Below, piece after piece: positions 54,607 through 62,856 of a DNA stretch of 64,000 nt. Made by a program: the position numbers and the translations under genes. The number at the start of each line of letters is the position of its first letter. Within the stretch, counting starts at the first letter, position 1. The notes under the pieces were generated by a model. The model had not been told where the DNA came from and made no database searches. It was given only the letters and a program-made list of their open reading frames with translations. Origin of the DNA: Brevibacillus gelatini (GTDB taxonomy: Bacteria > Bacillota > Bacilli > Brevibacillales > Brevibacillaceae). The stretch lies in assembly GCF_003710935.1 (NCBI RefSeq), contig NZ_RHHS01000022.1, positions 45,548 to 109,547 of the forward strand, written 5' to 3'.

Positions 54607-55218
54607 GTGCCACTCACTCCTACTGCCGCGATCCGGCTAAGACGGCTGCTCGTGTTGTTGCCGCTGCTCGTCCTCGCTGCTCTCGTCGCCTCTTGGTTTT
54701 GGCTGAGTCCGTCCACGGTTTCGGCCAAGCTGCCGGACGTACAACTGCAAACGCTGGATGGAGAAGCTTACTCTCTCTCACCAAAGACCGGGAGCATCCG
54801 TCTGGTCGAGCTGATCTATACGCGCTGTCCCGATATTTGTCCGACGACCACCGTAAAAATGGTGCAACTGCAAAAACGGCTGCAAGCGGCTGGACTGATG
54901 GGACAAGGCATTGAATTTTTGACGATTACCATTGATCCCAAAAACGATACTCCCGACGTGCTGCGCTATTACGTCCAACAGCTCGGTATTGCAGACGAGG
55001 GCTGGACCATATTGCGCGGCGACGAAGAGACGATTCGCACCGTGACCAGCTCGCTCGGCTTTTTTGCCAAAACGACCGAGGACGGATTCATCTCGCATAC
55101 GTCGAGCACCTATCTCGTCGACCAAAACAACGAGGTCATCCGCAAGTTCGGGATGGGTGAGGACTTTGATCCGGAACAAATTTATCAAGAGTTGTTGAAC
55201 TTGAAGAAGGAAGGGTAA
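54607..55218 (+). CDS. SCO1/SenC copper chaperone-like protein
   Basis: This 203-residue protein has an N-terminal membrane anchor (about 14-34) and a thioredoxin-like Sco domain with the copper-binding CxxxC (TRCPDICPTT) and a distal His (HTSSTYLVDQ). Sco proteins deliver or reduce copper for the CuA site of cytochrome oxidase subunit II. It begins with GTG 9 nt after GGAGG. Its place between ctaG and a YtkA-like gene supports oxidase assembly. Confidence 0.92.
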   Translation: MPLTPTAAIRLRRLLVLLPLLVLAALVASWFWLSPSTVSAKLPDVQLQTLDGEAYSLSPKTGSIRLVELIYTRCPDICPTTTVKMVQLQKRLQAAGLMGQGIEFLTITIDPKNDTPDVLRYYVQQLGIADEGWTILRGDEETIRTVTSSLGFFAKTTEDGFISHTSSTYLVDQNNEVIRKFGMGEDFDPEQIYQELLNLKKEG

Positions 55219-55223
55219 CGCAA

Positions 55224-55991
55224 ATGAAACGCTTTTTCACGCTATGCCTGTCCGCACTGGTCATTTTGACTGCGGCATGTTCTGGCCCAAGCGACCAGGC
55301 CTTGGAAGCTTCCGGCGCTCCTGTTGACGCCACTTTTTCTATCGAGCCTGCGGAGCCGGTAGCAGGCCAACCCATTACGTTTTCCGTCAAAGTGACCCAG
55401 GATGGCAAGCCTGTGGACGATGCGCGGGAAGTCTCGTTTGAATGGTGGAAGGATGGACAGGAGAAACACGAAACGATTCCGGCGAAGCTCGTATCCGATG
55501 GCGTCTACACGGCGCAGCAGACGATCAGCGAGCCTGGCTCCTACTTTGTCTACTACCACGTCACCGCCCGCGATTTCCACAACATGCAGAAAACGCCTTT
55601 TACTGTGAAAGGCGCAGCCGATGCCGATCATGCCGCTACGGGTCATTCAAGCGGCGGACACGAGCACGGCAAAGCCGCTTCCGGCGAAGCGCATGCAGCC
55701 AGTGGAGTCGACTTTCACCTGATGCCACCGGACGAGCTCAAGGCGCAGTCTGCGGCTGTCATGGTCGTTCACCTGATGAAGGACAACCAGCCGTTGTCGG
55801 GAGGCACGGTCAAGTTTGAGTTTTGGACAGGCGATGCGGCGAAGCACAGCTTTGCGGATGCCAGCGAAAAAAATGCCGGGCAGTACGAAGGCAACCTCTC
55901 CTTCCCTGCCCCTGGGGAATACACGGTGAAGGTCCATCTGGAAAAAGGCGACATGCACGATCACAAAGATTTCACCGTGACTGTCCAGTAA
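55224..55991 (+). CDS. YtkA-like lipoprotein, two FixH/YtkA domains, His-rich linker
   Basis: This 255-residue lipoprotein has a lipobox ending in Cys19 and two beta-sandwich domains of the YtkA/FixH type (about 35-125 and 165-255). Between them lies a His/Gly/Ala-rich stretch (ATGHSSGGHEHGKAASGE) that could bind copper or other metals. It begins 6 bp after the sco gene, so it is likely part of the copper/oxidase unit. Function of the domain is not settled. Confidence 0.82.
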   Translation: MKRFFTLCLSALVILTAACSGPSDQALEASGAPVDATFSIEPAEPVAGQPITFSVKVTQDGKPVDDAREVSFEWWKDGQEKHETIPAKLVSDGVYTAQQTISEPGSYFVYYHVTARDFHNMQKTPFTVKGAADADHAATGHSSGGHEHGKAASGEAHAASGVDFHLMPPDELKAQSAAVMVVHLMKDNQPLSGGTVKFEFWTGDAAKHSFADASEKNAGQYEGNLSFPAPGEYTVKVHLEKGDMHDHKDFTVTVQ

Positions 55992-56028
55992 CAGACACGT
56001 AAGTCAGACGCTTTCTTGAACAAACAGC

Positions 56029-56075
56029 AAAGACGGCCATTCCATTCCGGGGAAGGCCGTCTTCTGCACTTTTTC
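56029..56075. terminator. Bidirectional terminator
   Basis: AAGACGGCC pairs with GGCCGTCTT around inner TTCC/GGGGAA, with a U-rich flank on the plus strand. It serves the YtkA-like gene and the Pro/Gly-rich gene. Confidence 0.85.
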
Positions 56076-56078
56076 GTA

Positions 56079-56426
56079 TTAGCAAGTAAAGTAGGCGATG
56101 CGGTTCAGCTCCAGGCCATAGTATTCCCACTGGTTTCTTCTCCAGCGGTAGCCTGTTACGGAACTCCGGCCGATGAATACAGGATAAAACCAGAAGGAGC
56201 GCCCATTTTGCAGCCAGATGTACGTATACCGATACAGACACGGATAAAATCCGCCCGGTTCAATCCGACGTGTCCCCCCGTATCCTCGCGATCCCGGTGC
56301 ACTGGGCGTCCTGCCTGGAGGCGGACCTGGCGGCGGTGGAGGAAACCCTCCAGGAGAACCTCCCGGCGGCGGCGGTGGTGGGTACCCTCCTGGAGGATAG
56401 CCACCTGGGGGATACTGATATGACAT
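56079..56426 (-). CDS. Pro/Gly-rich protein with conserved aromatic C-terminal domain
   Basis: This 115-residue protein has an N-terminal half made of PPGGYPPGGYPP-type repeats and a C-terminal domain of about 55 residues rich in Tyr, Trp and Arg (YRYTYIWLQNGRSFWFYPVF) with a final TC. It has no signal peptide or membrane segment. AGGAGGTG precedes the ATG at about 9 nt, a strong translation signal. The composition suggests a spore or surface structural protein, but I do not recognise the family firmly. Confidence 0.75.
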   Translation of the reverse strand: MSYQYPPGGYPPGGYPPPPPPGGSPGGFPPPPPGPPPGRTPSAPGSRGYGGTRRIEPGGFYPCLYRYTYIWLQNGRSFWFYPVFIGRSSVTGYRWRRNQWEYYGLELNRIAYFTC

Positions 56427-56555
56427 GACGTTTCACCTCCTACAAGTCTCCCTATAAGAGATGCTGCCAACGCACAGATGGACTGTGTGTTTGCCCGTGG
56501 TCATTCACCTATTTTCCGCGATCGTCCCCTTCGCCTGCATCGCTCCCCTTCCCCT

Positions 56556-56585
56556 AAAAAGAAGGCGACGCAATCGCGCCGCCTT
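56556..56585 (-). terminator. Terminator after the NlpC/P60 gene
   Basis: AAGGCGGCGC pairs with GCGTCGCCTT and is followed by CTTTTT on the minus strand. Confidence 0.85.
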
Positions 56586-56605
56586 GGATTTCAAACTGTC
56601 TCTGG

Positions 56606-57586
56606 TTAATAAGGGCGTCCGCCCATGATGAAGCGGTATTCCCAGTGTGTATTACTGAAATTTGTAATTTTCACGCCGCCGGACTCCTTGGAAAAGGTGT
56701 GCAGCAGCTTGTCGTCGCCCAGGTAGATCGCGACGTGGGTAATGCTTTGCTTCGGCACGTTAATCCCTTTGTAGTCGGATTGCTTGTAGCCTTTGTAGGC
56801 CATGAAAAAGACCAGATCGCCTTTTTTCAGCTTGCTTATATCAGTGGTATACGTGCCGTTGCTTTTTACGAAGTTGGCCTGGGAGCGCGCTCCGCCTTTG
56901 CCCATGTCGATATTGGCCCCTTCGAGGTACGCCCACATGGTGAATTCGGAGCAATCCATCGTCTTTTTGTTCGCACGGGTCGAGCCGTACTCATACGGTG
57001 TGCCCATGTATTTTTTCCCGGCCGCAATCACCTTGTCCGCGATTGTAGAAGCATCTGACTCCTGCTGACCCGGCTCCGGCGTTGTGCCCGTTCCGGTGTC
57101 CTCCGGCAAAATTCGGCGTGCGCCAAGCAGCTTTTTCGTATAATCGCTGACTTTTTTCAAAACGACCTCATCTTCACCTTGCGATGAGTATATGTACTGG
57201 CCATTTCCGATGTAAATTCCCATGAAGGTCGGAGCACCTTTTCCATTCGAGGAAAAGAACAGCAAATCTCCAGCCTGGATTTTGTCTGTCGAGACGGACT
57301 TGCCCGCCTTGTACAGCTTGGCAATCGTGTTGTCAATCGTCAGTCCGGCCTGTTTGTACACGTAGGTAGCGAGTCCCGCAGAGCCGAACGAGTTCGGACC
57401 AACCGCCCCGTATTTGTAGTCTTTGCCGATCAGGGATGTAGCTGTCTGGACGATTTTTTCTGACTTGACCAAATATTGCGAATCCACAGTCTGAGCGGCG
57501 GCCTGTCCACCTTCTGCGAACAGAAGCAGGGATGTACTCAGCATGACGGCGACAGTCGACTTTTGCAACCAATCTCGTTTCGTCAT
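56606..57586 (-). CDS. Secreted tandem NlpC/P60 protein, first domain degenerate
   Basis: This 326-residue protein has a signal peptide (about 1-31, ending AAAQ) and two NlpC/P60 folds joined by a Thr/Pro/Glu-rich linker (about 162-180). The second domain has catalytic Cys212 (MDCSEF) and His284 (THVAIYLGD). In the first, the aligned Cys is Ser69 (FGSAGL) and the His is Phe121 (TFMGIYIGN), so it is probably not a hydrolase. NlpC/P60 enzymes cut gamma-D-Glu-diamino acid bonds in peptidoglycan. AGGAGG precedes the ATG at 57586. Confidence 0.88.
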   Translation of the reverse strand: MTKRDWLQKSTVAVMLSTSLLLFAEGGQAAAQTVDSQYLVKSEKIVQTATSLIGKDYKYGAVGPNSFGSAGLATYVYKQAGLTIDNTIAKLYKAGKSVSTDKIQAGDLLFFSSNGKGAPTFMGIYIGNGQYIYSSQGEDEVVLKKVSDYTKKLLGARRILPEDTGTGTTPEPGQQESDASTIADKVIAAGKKYMGTPYEYGSTRANKKTMDCSEFTMWAYLEGANIDMGKGGARSQANFVKSNGTYTTDISKLKKGDLVFFMAYKGYKQSDYKGINVPKQSITHVAIYLGDDKLLHTFSKESGGVKITNFSNTHWEYRFIMGGRPY

Positions 57587-57768
57587 TCGTTCTCCTCCTG
57601 GCTGTGTTTTTTCCCAACGGATTGGGTACAATCCCACTTTACTGGAAAAACCCGACCCGTATAAGTCTGTAAATCTTTCCAACAAAGGATTTGATTACAT
57701 AGTCGGATGACCATAGTCCTGTATTTCAGACCTTTCTGACCGATTCGTCCCATGCCTTTTCCCATGCC

Positions 57769-57801
57769 AAAAAGGCCCTTGTCCGCTCCTGGGACAAGCG
57801 C
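57769..57801 (-). terminator. Terminator after the Mur-ligase-like gene
   Basis: CTTGTCCC and GGACAAG form a stem extended by GGC/GCC, followed by TTTTTGG on the minus strand. Confidence 0.8.
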
Positions 57802-57827
57802 CTGCCCGCGTGAAGGTTCTGACAACG

Positions 57828-58988
57828 CTAGCGAGGTTTGCGTTTGCCTTTCGCAAGCGTATTGCACAAAAACTGTACCGTTTCTCCCATTTTCAGCCGA
57901 TGCGAGCCTTTTACGAGAAAAGTAGTGTCGGGCTTCATTCTTTTGGCGAGATTGCGGTGCAATACCTCTTTGTTCGGGCAATGCATGACCCGGTTCGCGG
58001 GAAAGCCAGCCCGGATGGCCGCGCGCGCAATATGGCGGGCACTTCGCCCCAACGTGTACAAATAATCCACATTTTTTTGGCTCAAATACTCGCCGACTTC
58101 TTCGTGGCCTCGCACTTCGTAGTTCCCCATTTCCAGCATGCTCGCCAGCACCGCGATTCTGGTGCCTTGGCCGGACTGGCTGAGCACGTCAATTGCTGCC
58201 TTGGCCGCATCCGGATTGGAGCTGTACGTGTCGTCCAGCACCTGGACATTGTGGGCCAACCGGTAGCTGACGAGCCGCTTCCGCTGCGGCCGGAATTGGC
58301 GCAGCCCCTCCCGAATTTCCTGGAACGGGATGCCGAGTGTATGCGTAACGGCAATGGCCGCCAGTGCATTGTGCACATTGTGTTCTCCCAAAATCGGAAT
58401 AAATATCGCTTCTCTCTGCTGCTGAAACGAACAGACAAAAGAAATTCCGCCTTCCTCCCGTGCAATGCTGTCCGCCCGATAATGCGCTTCCTGCCCGACC
58501 CCGAACGTAACGAATCTGCCAGCAAACGTCCCTAAAAAAGGTTGTTGGGTAAACTGGCGCGAGTATGGACAATCCCAATTGAGAAAGACGATACCGGTAG
58601 ACTTCATGTGGCGGATCAACTCGGATTTTGCCATGGCGAGCCGTCCGACATCTCCGCCGAAGTTGCCAATGTGCGCAGTCCCGATGTTCGTAATGACCCC
58701 CAGATTCGGTTGAATGATCTGGCAATGCTGGCGAATATGGCCACTTCTCAGCAACCCGAATTCCAGCACAACCGCTTTGTGCTCGTCCCGCAAGCGACTG
58801 ACATGCGCTCTCGTATTGCCCAAAAAGTTCTTGTTGTACATCGAACGATAGGTGGGCATGCGTCTTTGCAATATCGTATAGATCATTTCTTTCGTCGTCG
58901 TTTTCCCGGCGCTTCCCGTCACCGCAATCACCGGTTTGTTCAGCATCACCGTCTTTGGCCGAGCTGGTTTCTTGCCTTTCTTTTTCAC
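57828..58988 (-). CDS. MurF-like ligase lacking the N-terminal UDP-substrate domain
   Basis: This 386-residue protein begins with a Lys-rich tail and then the central Mur ligase domain with ATP loop VTGSAGKTTTKEM (about 23-35), the carbamylated-lysine-type AKSEL and NIGTAHIGNFGG, followed by the C-terminal Mur domain (DDTYSSNPDAAKAAID). The UDP-MurNAc-binding N-terminal domain of true MurF is missing, so it likely ligates another carboxylate to an amine. The GTG at 58988 has AAGGGGAG 7 nt upstream. A CapA-like gene is divergent from it, a pairing that suggests polymer or peptide-ligation chemistry. Confidence 0.8.
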   Translation of the reverse strand: MKKKGKKPARPKTVMLNKPVIAVTGSAGKTTTKEMIYTILQRRMPTYRSMYNKNFLGNTRAHVSRLRDEHKAVVLEFGLLRSGHIRQHCQIIQPNLGVITNIGTAHIGNFGGDVGRLAMAKSELIRHMKSTGIVFLNWDCPYSRQFTQQPFLGTFAGRFVTFGVGQEAHYRADSIAREEGGISFVCSFQQQREAIFIPILGEHNVHNALAAIAVTHTLGIPFQEIREGLRQFRPQRKRLVSYRLAHNVQVLDDTYSSNPDAAKAAIDVLSQSGQGTRIAVLASMLEMGNYEVRGHEEVGEYLSQKNVDYLYTLGRSARHIARAAIRAGFPANRVMHCPNKEVLHRNLAKRMKPDTTFLVKGSHRLKMGETVQFLCNTLAKGKRKPR

Positions 58989-59145
58989 TGACAATCTCCC
59001 CTTCACCCCTGCTCTTCCAATCCGCTTCGGTATTGTATGTCCGAGTGAGACAGCCTGTATAGACCGCTATCTATGAAAACGTTCCGCTTCTATCCAAAAC
59101 AGGCGGACGACTTTCGGAATAGAGTAGAGGGAAGAGGTGAAGCCA

Positions 59146-60213
59146 ATGAAAAAGAAAGTCACCATCGCCGCAGTTGGCGATATCCTCATGTGGAAGGAGC
59201 AGGTGGCTTGCGCCAAGCTGACTTCGATGGATCAATTTTCCTTTGCGGAGATGTTTGCTCCCGTCGCCCCTATCCTGTCAGGCAATGATCTTGTCATCGG
59301 CAATCTGGAGACGACGTTTTCCGGCAAAGGCCAGCCCTACCAGATCGGCTCGGCACGAACTGGCTATCCTCGGTTCAACTGTCCCGACGAGCTGGCACGC
59401 GATCTTAGACAAGTCGGCTTTGACATCGTGACAACCGCAAACAACCACTGTCTGGACGGAGGGCCAAACGGACTTTGCCGCACACTGGATGTCCTGGATC
59501 GCTACAAACTGGCGCACACAGGCACGTCCCGCTCCCCGCAGGAGGCGAGCACACCTTTGATCCGGGAAGTAAACGGCATCCGCATCGGGTTGCTTGCTTA
59601 CACGTACGGAACGAACAAACAGGTCATTCCCGCGCACATGCCATGGCTTGTCAACCTCATCCGCCGGGATGCCATTTTGCAGGACATCGCGGCCATCCGC
59701 CCATTCGTCGACCTCGTAATCGTCGCCCTGCATTTTGGCGTGGAATTCCGCTACACCCCGACAGCAAACCAGCGCCTGCTCGTGCAAAGCCTGCTCGACC
59801 AGGGCGCAGATGTCATCCTGGGCGCACACCCTCACGTCCTCCAGCCCGTCGTCACTCCCGCAATTCCCCTTGCGGATGGCAGGAAAAAGCGTACACTGGT
59901 CGCCTACTCGCTCGGAAATTTCACCTCAGAGAAAATGCTGCACTTCGATCAGTCGCAGGTCGGGGCAATTTTGCGCTTTTCCGTGGAAAAAGACGCGCAG
60001 GAGCAGGTCGCCATCCGTCAAATCTCCGTCATTCCAACCTACTGCCAGCGCTACATGCAGGACAGCCGCATCCGGTTTCGGGTGATTCCCATTCGCTCGT
60101 ACCTGAAGTATCCGGACATGAACCTTCCCCTGCTGCAACGAAAGAAACTGAGACTTCTCTGGAAACGCGCGATCCAGATTATCGGCCGAAAGCCAGGCAT
60201 CCTGATCGAGTAA
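59146..60213 (+). CDS. CapA family protein (poly-gamma-glutamate-type metallophosphoesterase fold)
   Basis: This 355-residue protein has CapA/PGA_cap family motifs: AVGDILM near the start, GNLETTF, TTANNHCLDGG, LHFGVEF, GAHPHVLQPV and YSLGNFTSE. No signal peptide or membrane anchor is visible, unlike PgsA of the capsule system. CapA-type proteins take part in poly-gamma-glutamate export or modification, but the role of soluble relatives is unclear. The ATG at 59146 has AGAGG 8 nt upstream. It is divergent from the MurF-like gene, with 157 bp between starts. Confidence 0.85.
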   Translation: MKKKVTIAAVGDILMWKEQVACAKLTSMDQFSFAEMFAPVAPILSGNDLVIGNLETTFSGKGQPYQIGSARTGYPRFNCPDELARDLRQVGFDIVTTANNHCLDGGPNGLCRTLDVLDRYKLAHTGTSRSPQEASTPLIREVNGIRIGLLAYTYGTNKQVIPAHMPWLVNLIRRDAILQDIAAIRPFVDLVIVALHFGVEFRYTPTANQRLLVQSLLDQGADVILGAHPHVLQPVVTPAIPLADGRKKRTLVAYSLGNFTSEKMLHFDQSQVGAILRFSVEKDAQEQVAIRQISVIPTYCQRYMQDSRIRFRVIPIRSYLKYPDMNLPLLQRKKLRLLWKRAIQIIGRKPGILIE

Positions 60214-60246
60214 AAAGGGGCGCCAATAAAGCCCCTTTCCTCTTTT
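60212..60246 (+). terminator. Terminator after the CapA-like gene
   Basis: AAAGGGGC pairs with GCCCCTTT around a 9-nt loop, followed by CCTCTTTTC. Confidence 0.85.
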
Positions 60247-60283
60247 CTCGCTCTGGGTCTTGGCTATCCATTCATTTGTTGGC

Positions 60284-60322
60284 AAAAAAAAAGGGGCGAC
60301 TGCTGTAGCAATCACACCCTTT
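60284..60322 (-). terminator. Terminator after carD
   Basis: On the minus strand GGGTGTGATTGC pairs with GCAGTCGCCCC (one bulge) and a run of nine U residues follows. Confidence 0.85.
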
Positions 60323-60346
60323 GCTGTCTTTCCCGGCTTATCGCAT

Positions 60347-60877
60347 TCACTTTTGACAGGCAGCCGTCTCCTTCAAGGAAGCATCTTTGTCGCGCACTTC
60401 TGCAGACAGCACCTCGCGCAGCATTTGCTCGGCCCGCTCGATGTCCCAATTTTTTACGAGAGCCATTTCGCTTGCCATGAGCTGTTGGGCATTGTCCAGC
60501 ATCAGCTTGTCGCTGGTGCCCAATACTCTGCCCTGGCTGATCCGCCACAAGTCCCGGATCACTTCGGCCTGCTCAAAAATATCGCCACTCTTCATTTTTT
60601 CCGCATTCTTCTTGTATCGCTGTTGCGCATTCAACGTGGAGTCAGGACGCTCTGTCCGCATGACAGCCAGCACTTCGTCCAAAATGTCAGCCCCTACGAC
60701 CATGCGAATGCCCAGTGCGGACATTTTTTCAACGGGGACCATGATATTCAACTCTTTTTGCAGCATGTGGAGCACATAATAGAGCTGCTTTTCACCCAGA
60801 AATTCCTTTTCTTCCAGCGCCTCGATTACGCCTGCCCCGTGCATCGGGTAAAAAATCTTGTCACCTACTTGAAACAT
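60347..60877 (-). CDS. CarD family transcription regulator
   Basis: This 176-residue protein has the CarD/TRCF RNA polymerase interaction domain (MFQVGDKIFYPMHGAGVIEALEEKEFLG, about 1-60) and a helical C-terminal DNA-binding part. CarD proteins stabilise open complexes at promoters; the Bacillus homolog is YdeB. GGAGGTGGACGT precedes the ATG, and a TATAAT lies at 60913-60908. It is a single-gene unit. Confidence 0.92.
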   Translation of the reverse strand: MFQVGDKIFYPMHGAGVIEALEEKEFLGEKQLYYVLHMLQKELNIMVPVEKMSALGIRMVVGADILDEVLAVMRTERPDSTLNAQQRYKKNAEKMKSGDIFEQAEVIRDLWRISQGRVLGTSDKLMLDNAQQLMASEMALVKNWDIERAEQMLREVLSAEVRDKDASLKETAACQK

Positions 60878-61102
60878 ACGTCCACCTCCTGCAATGCGAT
60901 CTTCTTCATTATAACACAGTTTTCGAATTTAAAAATTTTTATTTTATCATGCACTTTTATTTTGAGTCAATATTTAATTTTGGATAAAAATGCATGAAAA
61001 ATGGGTGAAGAAAGCCTACTGCCCACAAGGAGTCTTTTTTGCCGGTTGGGTAACTTTCCCGTGATTTGCGCGTCTAACCAGTCAGAGAAAGGATGACGCT
61101 TG

Positions 61103-62221
61103 ATGAAAAAAACGAGACAACTAGCCTTGGCAGCAATGCTCCTTGCCGCATCCTTATGTGTTCCGTTAGCCTCGCCAAAAGCAAGTGCAGCGAGCATCGC
61201 TTCGACTACAACGAACACTGCCGCCCAACCCTCGAAAATATACCGGATCAGCCTGGATGGAAAAAAGCAAACGCTCATCGCACAGCTCCCCGTCGTGCAC
61301 CGCGCGAGCATGTCGCCGAGCGGTCGGTTTGTGTATGCGGAAAAGCTAGGCTTCAAAAAAGGGGAACCGACCATCCCCTACTTGTATGACAGCAAGACCA
61401 GGCAACTGCGCCAACTGAGCAGTTTTGCCAAGTGGGCACAGAAAAAGGACGAGCTTCTCCTGATGGAACAGGCCAGCCTGTACCGCTACAACCCGCTCAC
61501 GAACCAAAAAACGCTGCTTGTCAAAGGGACTGCCGACACACCGATTCTCGATTATGCGCTTGCACCGGACGGCCACTACCTCACTTTTATCCAGTCGGAT
61601 CTGAAGGAAGCAAACTTGCAAAAGCGCCACAAGCTTTACCTGCAAGACATGAATACGCTGAAAATGAAGGTCAACGACCAATTTTCGCTCCCGGCTGAAG
61701 AAGAAAGCAGCACGCAGGCGGTAAATCTGCTCTACTGGATACCCACGTCCAAAAAAGTGCTGTACAAGGCAAACGGCACCATTAAAGAGCTTGATTTGCC
61801 GACAGGGCTCAAGTACACGCATTCGTTCAAAAGCTTTCCTTCGTATTCGAACGACATGAAGCTGCGCTTTGACGTCAAAGAAGCGCACGGCTTTATGACC
61901 GACCTGCAAACAGGCAAAAGCGTGCCGACCGCCGAGCACCCTCATTCCGTGTACTTAGAACGCGACTTGACCAAAGTTTTCTGGTCCCCGACCGGACATA
62001 ACTATGTCGCTGAAAAATTTCTCTCCACCTCCAATGCCCAGGATGCGAACGAGCAGCTTGTCATAAAGACGGTGAATCAAACGTTTACCTACCCGCTCGA
62101 TGGCAGTCCTTATTTGGATACCATCGACAACATTCAATTTTTGGGATGGGCGGCGGATGGCAAGTCATTTTTTGTCGGAGATTTGGACTCGGTGCACATG
62201 AGCCGTTTTGCAGGGTGGTAA
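61103..62221 (+). CDS. Secreted protein with beta-propeller-like repeats
   Basis: This 372-residue protein has a signal peptide (about 1-31, KASAAS) and repeated beta-rich units (IYRISLDGKKQTLIAQL, LYDSKTRQLRQL, LYRYNPLTNQKTLL, LYLQDMNTLKM) like TolB/WD40-like propellers, with SPSGR and APDGHYL turns. No catalytic motif is visible. The ATG at 61103 follows AAAGGATG by about 7 nt. Function unknown. Confidence 0.75.
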   Translation: MKKTRQLALAAMLLAASLCVPLASPKASAASIASTTTNTAAQPSKIYRISLDGKKQTLIAQLPVVHRASMSPSGRFVYAEKLGFKKGEPTIPYLYDSKTRQLRQLSSFAKWAQKKDELLLMEQASLYRYNPLTNQKTLLVKGTADTPILDYALAPDGHYLTFIQSDLKEANLQKRHKLYLQDMNTLKMKVNDQFSLPAEEESSTQAVNLLYWIPTSKKVLYKANGTIKELDLPTGLKYTHSFKSFPSYSNDMKLRFDVKEAHGFMTDLQTGKSVPTAEHPHSVYLERDLTKVFWSPTGHNYVAEKFLSTSNAQDANEQLVIKTVNQTFTYPLDGSPYLDTIDNIQFLGWAADGKSFFVGDLDSVHMSRFAGW

Positions 62222-62290
62222 TCGCGTAAGAGGCAGCAGAAGGGGCAAAGGCTTCCTGCAACAGTGGTTGTGGAGCAAGAAAAAGCGAAG

Positions 62291-62327
62291 GAGCCACAGC
62301 TTTTCTGTTCATGACGGGCTGTGGCTC
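62291..62327 (-). terminator. Hairpin terminator at the end of the small minus-strand gene
   Basis: GAGCCACAGC pairs perfectly with GCTGTGGCTC. The U-rich flank (CTTCGCTTTTTCTTG) is on the minus strand, so it serves minus-strand transcription. Confidence 0.7.
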
Positions 62328-62484
62328 AAAAGATTGAGGCGTAGTATAAGGTTATTTCTTCTTGTGTTGTTAGAATGACAGCCAGAACGGACAGCCAAAT
62401 GATTGCGTATATTGCGATTATTTTTGACCGCCCTCTCTTATCCCCCAGACTCATCTTCCCCACCCGAATCAGCAACATAGACAT
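62326..62484 (-). CDS. Possible small membrane protein
   Basis: A 52-residue frame (MSMLLIRVGKMSLGDKRGRS then SKIIAIYAIIWLSVLAVILT) has a basic N-terminus and one clear hydrophobic segment. Its stop codon sits at the hairpin terminator. A GGGAG lies 12 nt upstream of the first ATG, and a second start at 62454 has GGGG. The tail after the hydrophobic segment is short. It could instead be a remnant of a larger gene, since a stop codon lies in frame only about ten codons upstream. Confidence 0.35.
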   Translation of the reverse strand: MSMLLIRVGKMSLGDKRGRSKIIAIYAIIWLSVLAVILTTQEEITLYYASIF

Positions 62485-62856
62485 GTAGACGAGCTTCTCC
62501 CTGCTTCCATTGCGTTCAACCGCCCCTTACCGCCAGTTCAACTTGACTGATGCGCTCACGATCAGCCAATCAGGTCGAAAAGAGTTTATCTATACTTATC
62601 AAACAGCAGCTCATCCGAATGCGAAGTGCTCTCGCTCGAACTGGTTAACATGGTAATCTTGTGGCTGGAAAATGGCGGGCTGGTGTTACATTTGAACAGT
62701 TGACCGAGCAGCAGTGAGTGGGATTAGAAGAGAAAGTTAAGTATAGAGTATTATCGTAACTTCAAATAAATGGAATTCGTATTTAGTTATAGGATCTGGT
62801 GGGTCATCATGCACCATTTTATTTCCATCATACAAGAAAAAATGAAGGTGATGATT
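62485..62856. other. Intergenic stretch without recognised gene
   Basis: About 370 bases of lower-GC sequence hold no frame I can support on either strand. A possible promoter lies near 62740-62760 for the small gene at 62857. The sequence looks like decayed or foreign DNA. Confidence 0.5.

Noticed and set aside
56079..56426. Collagen-like structural protein
   Set aside because: The repeats are PPGGY-type, not Gly-X-Y triplets, so true collagen assembly is not supported.
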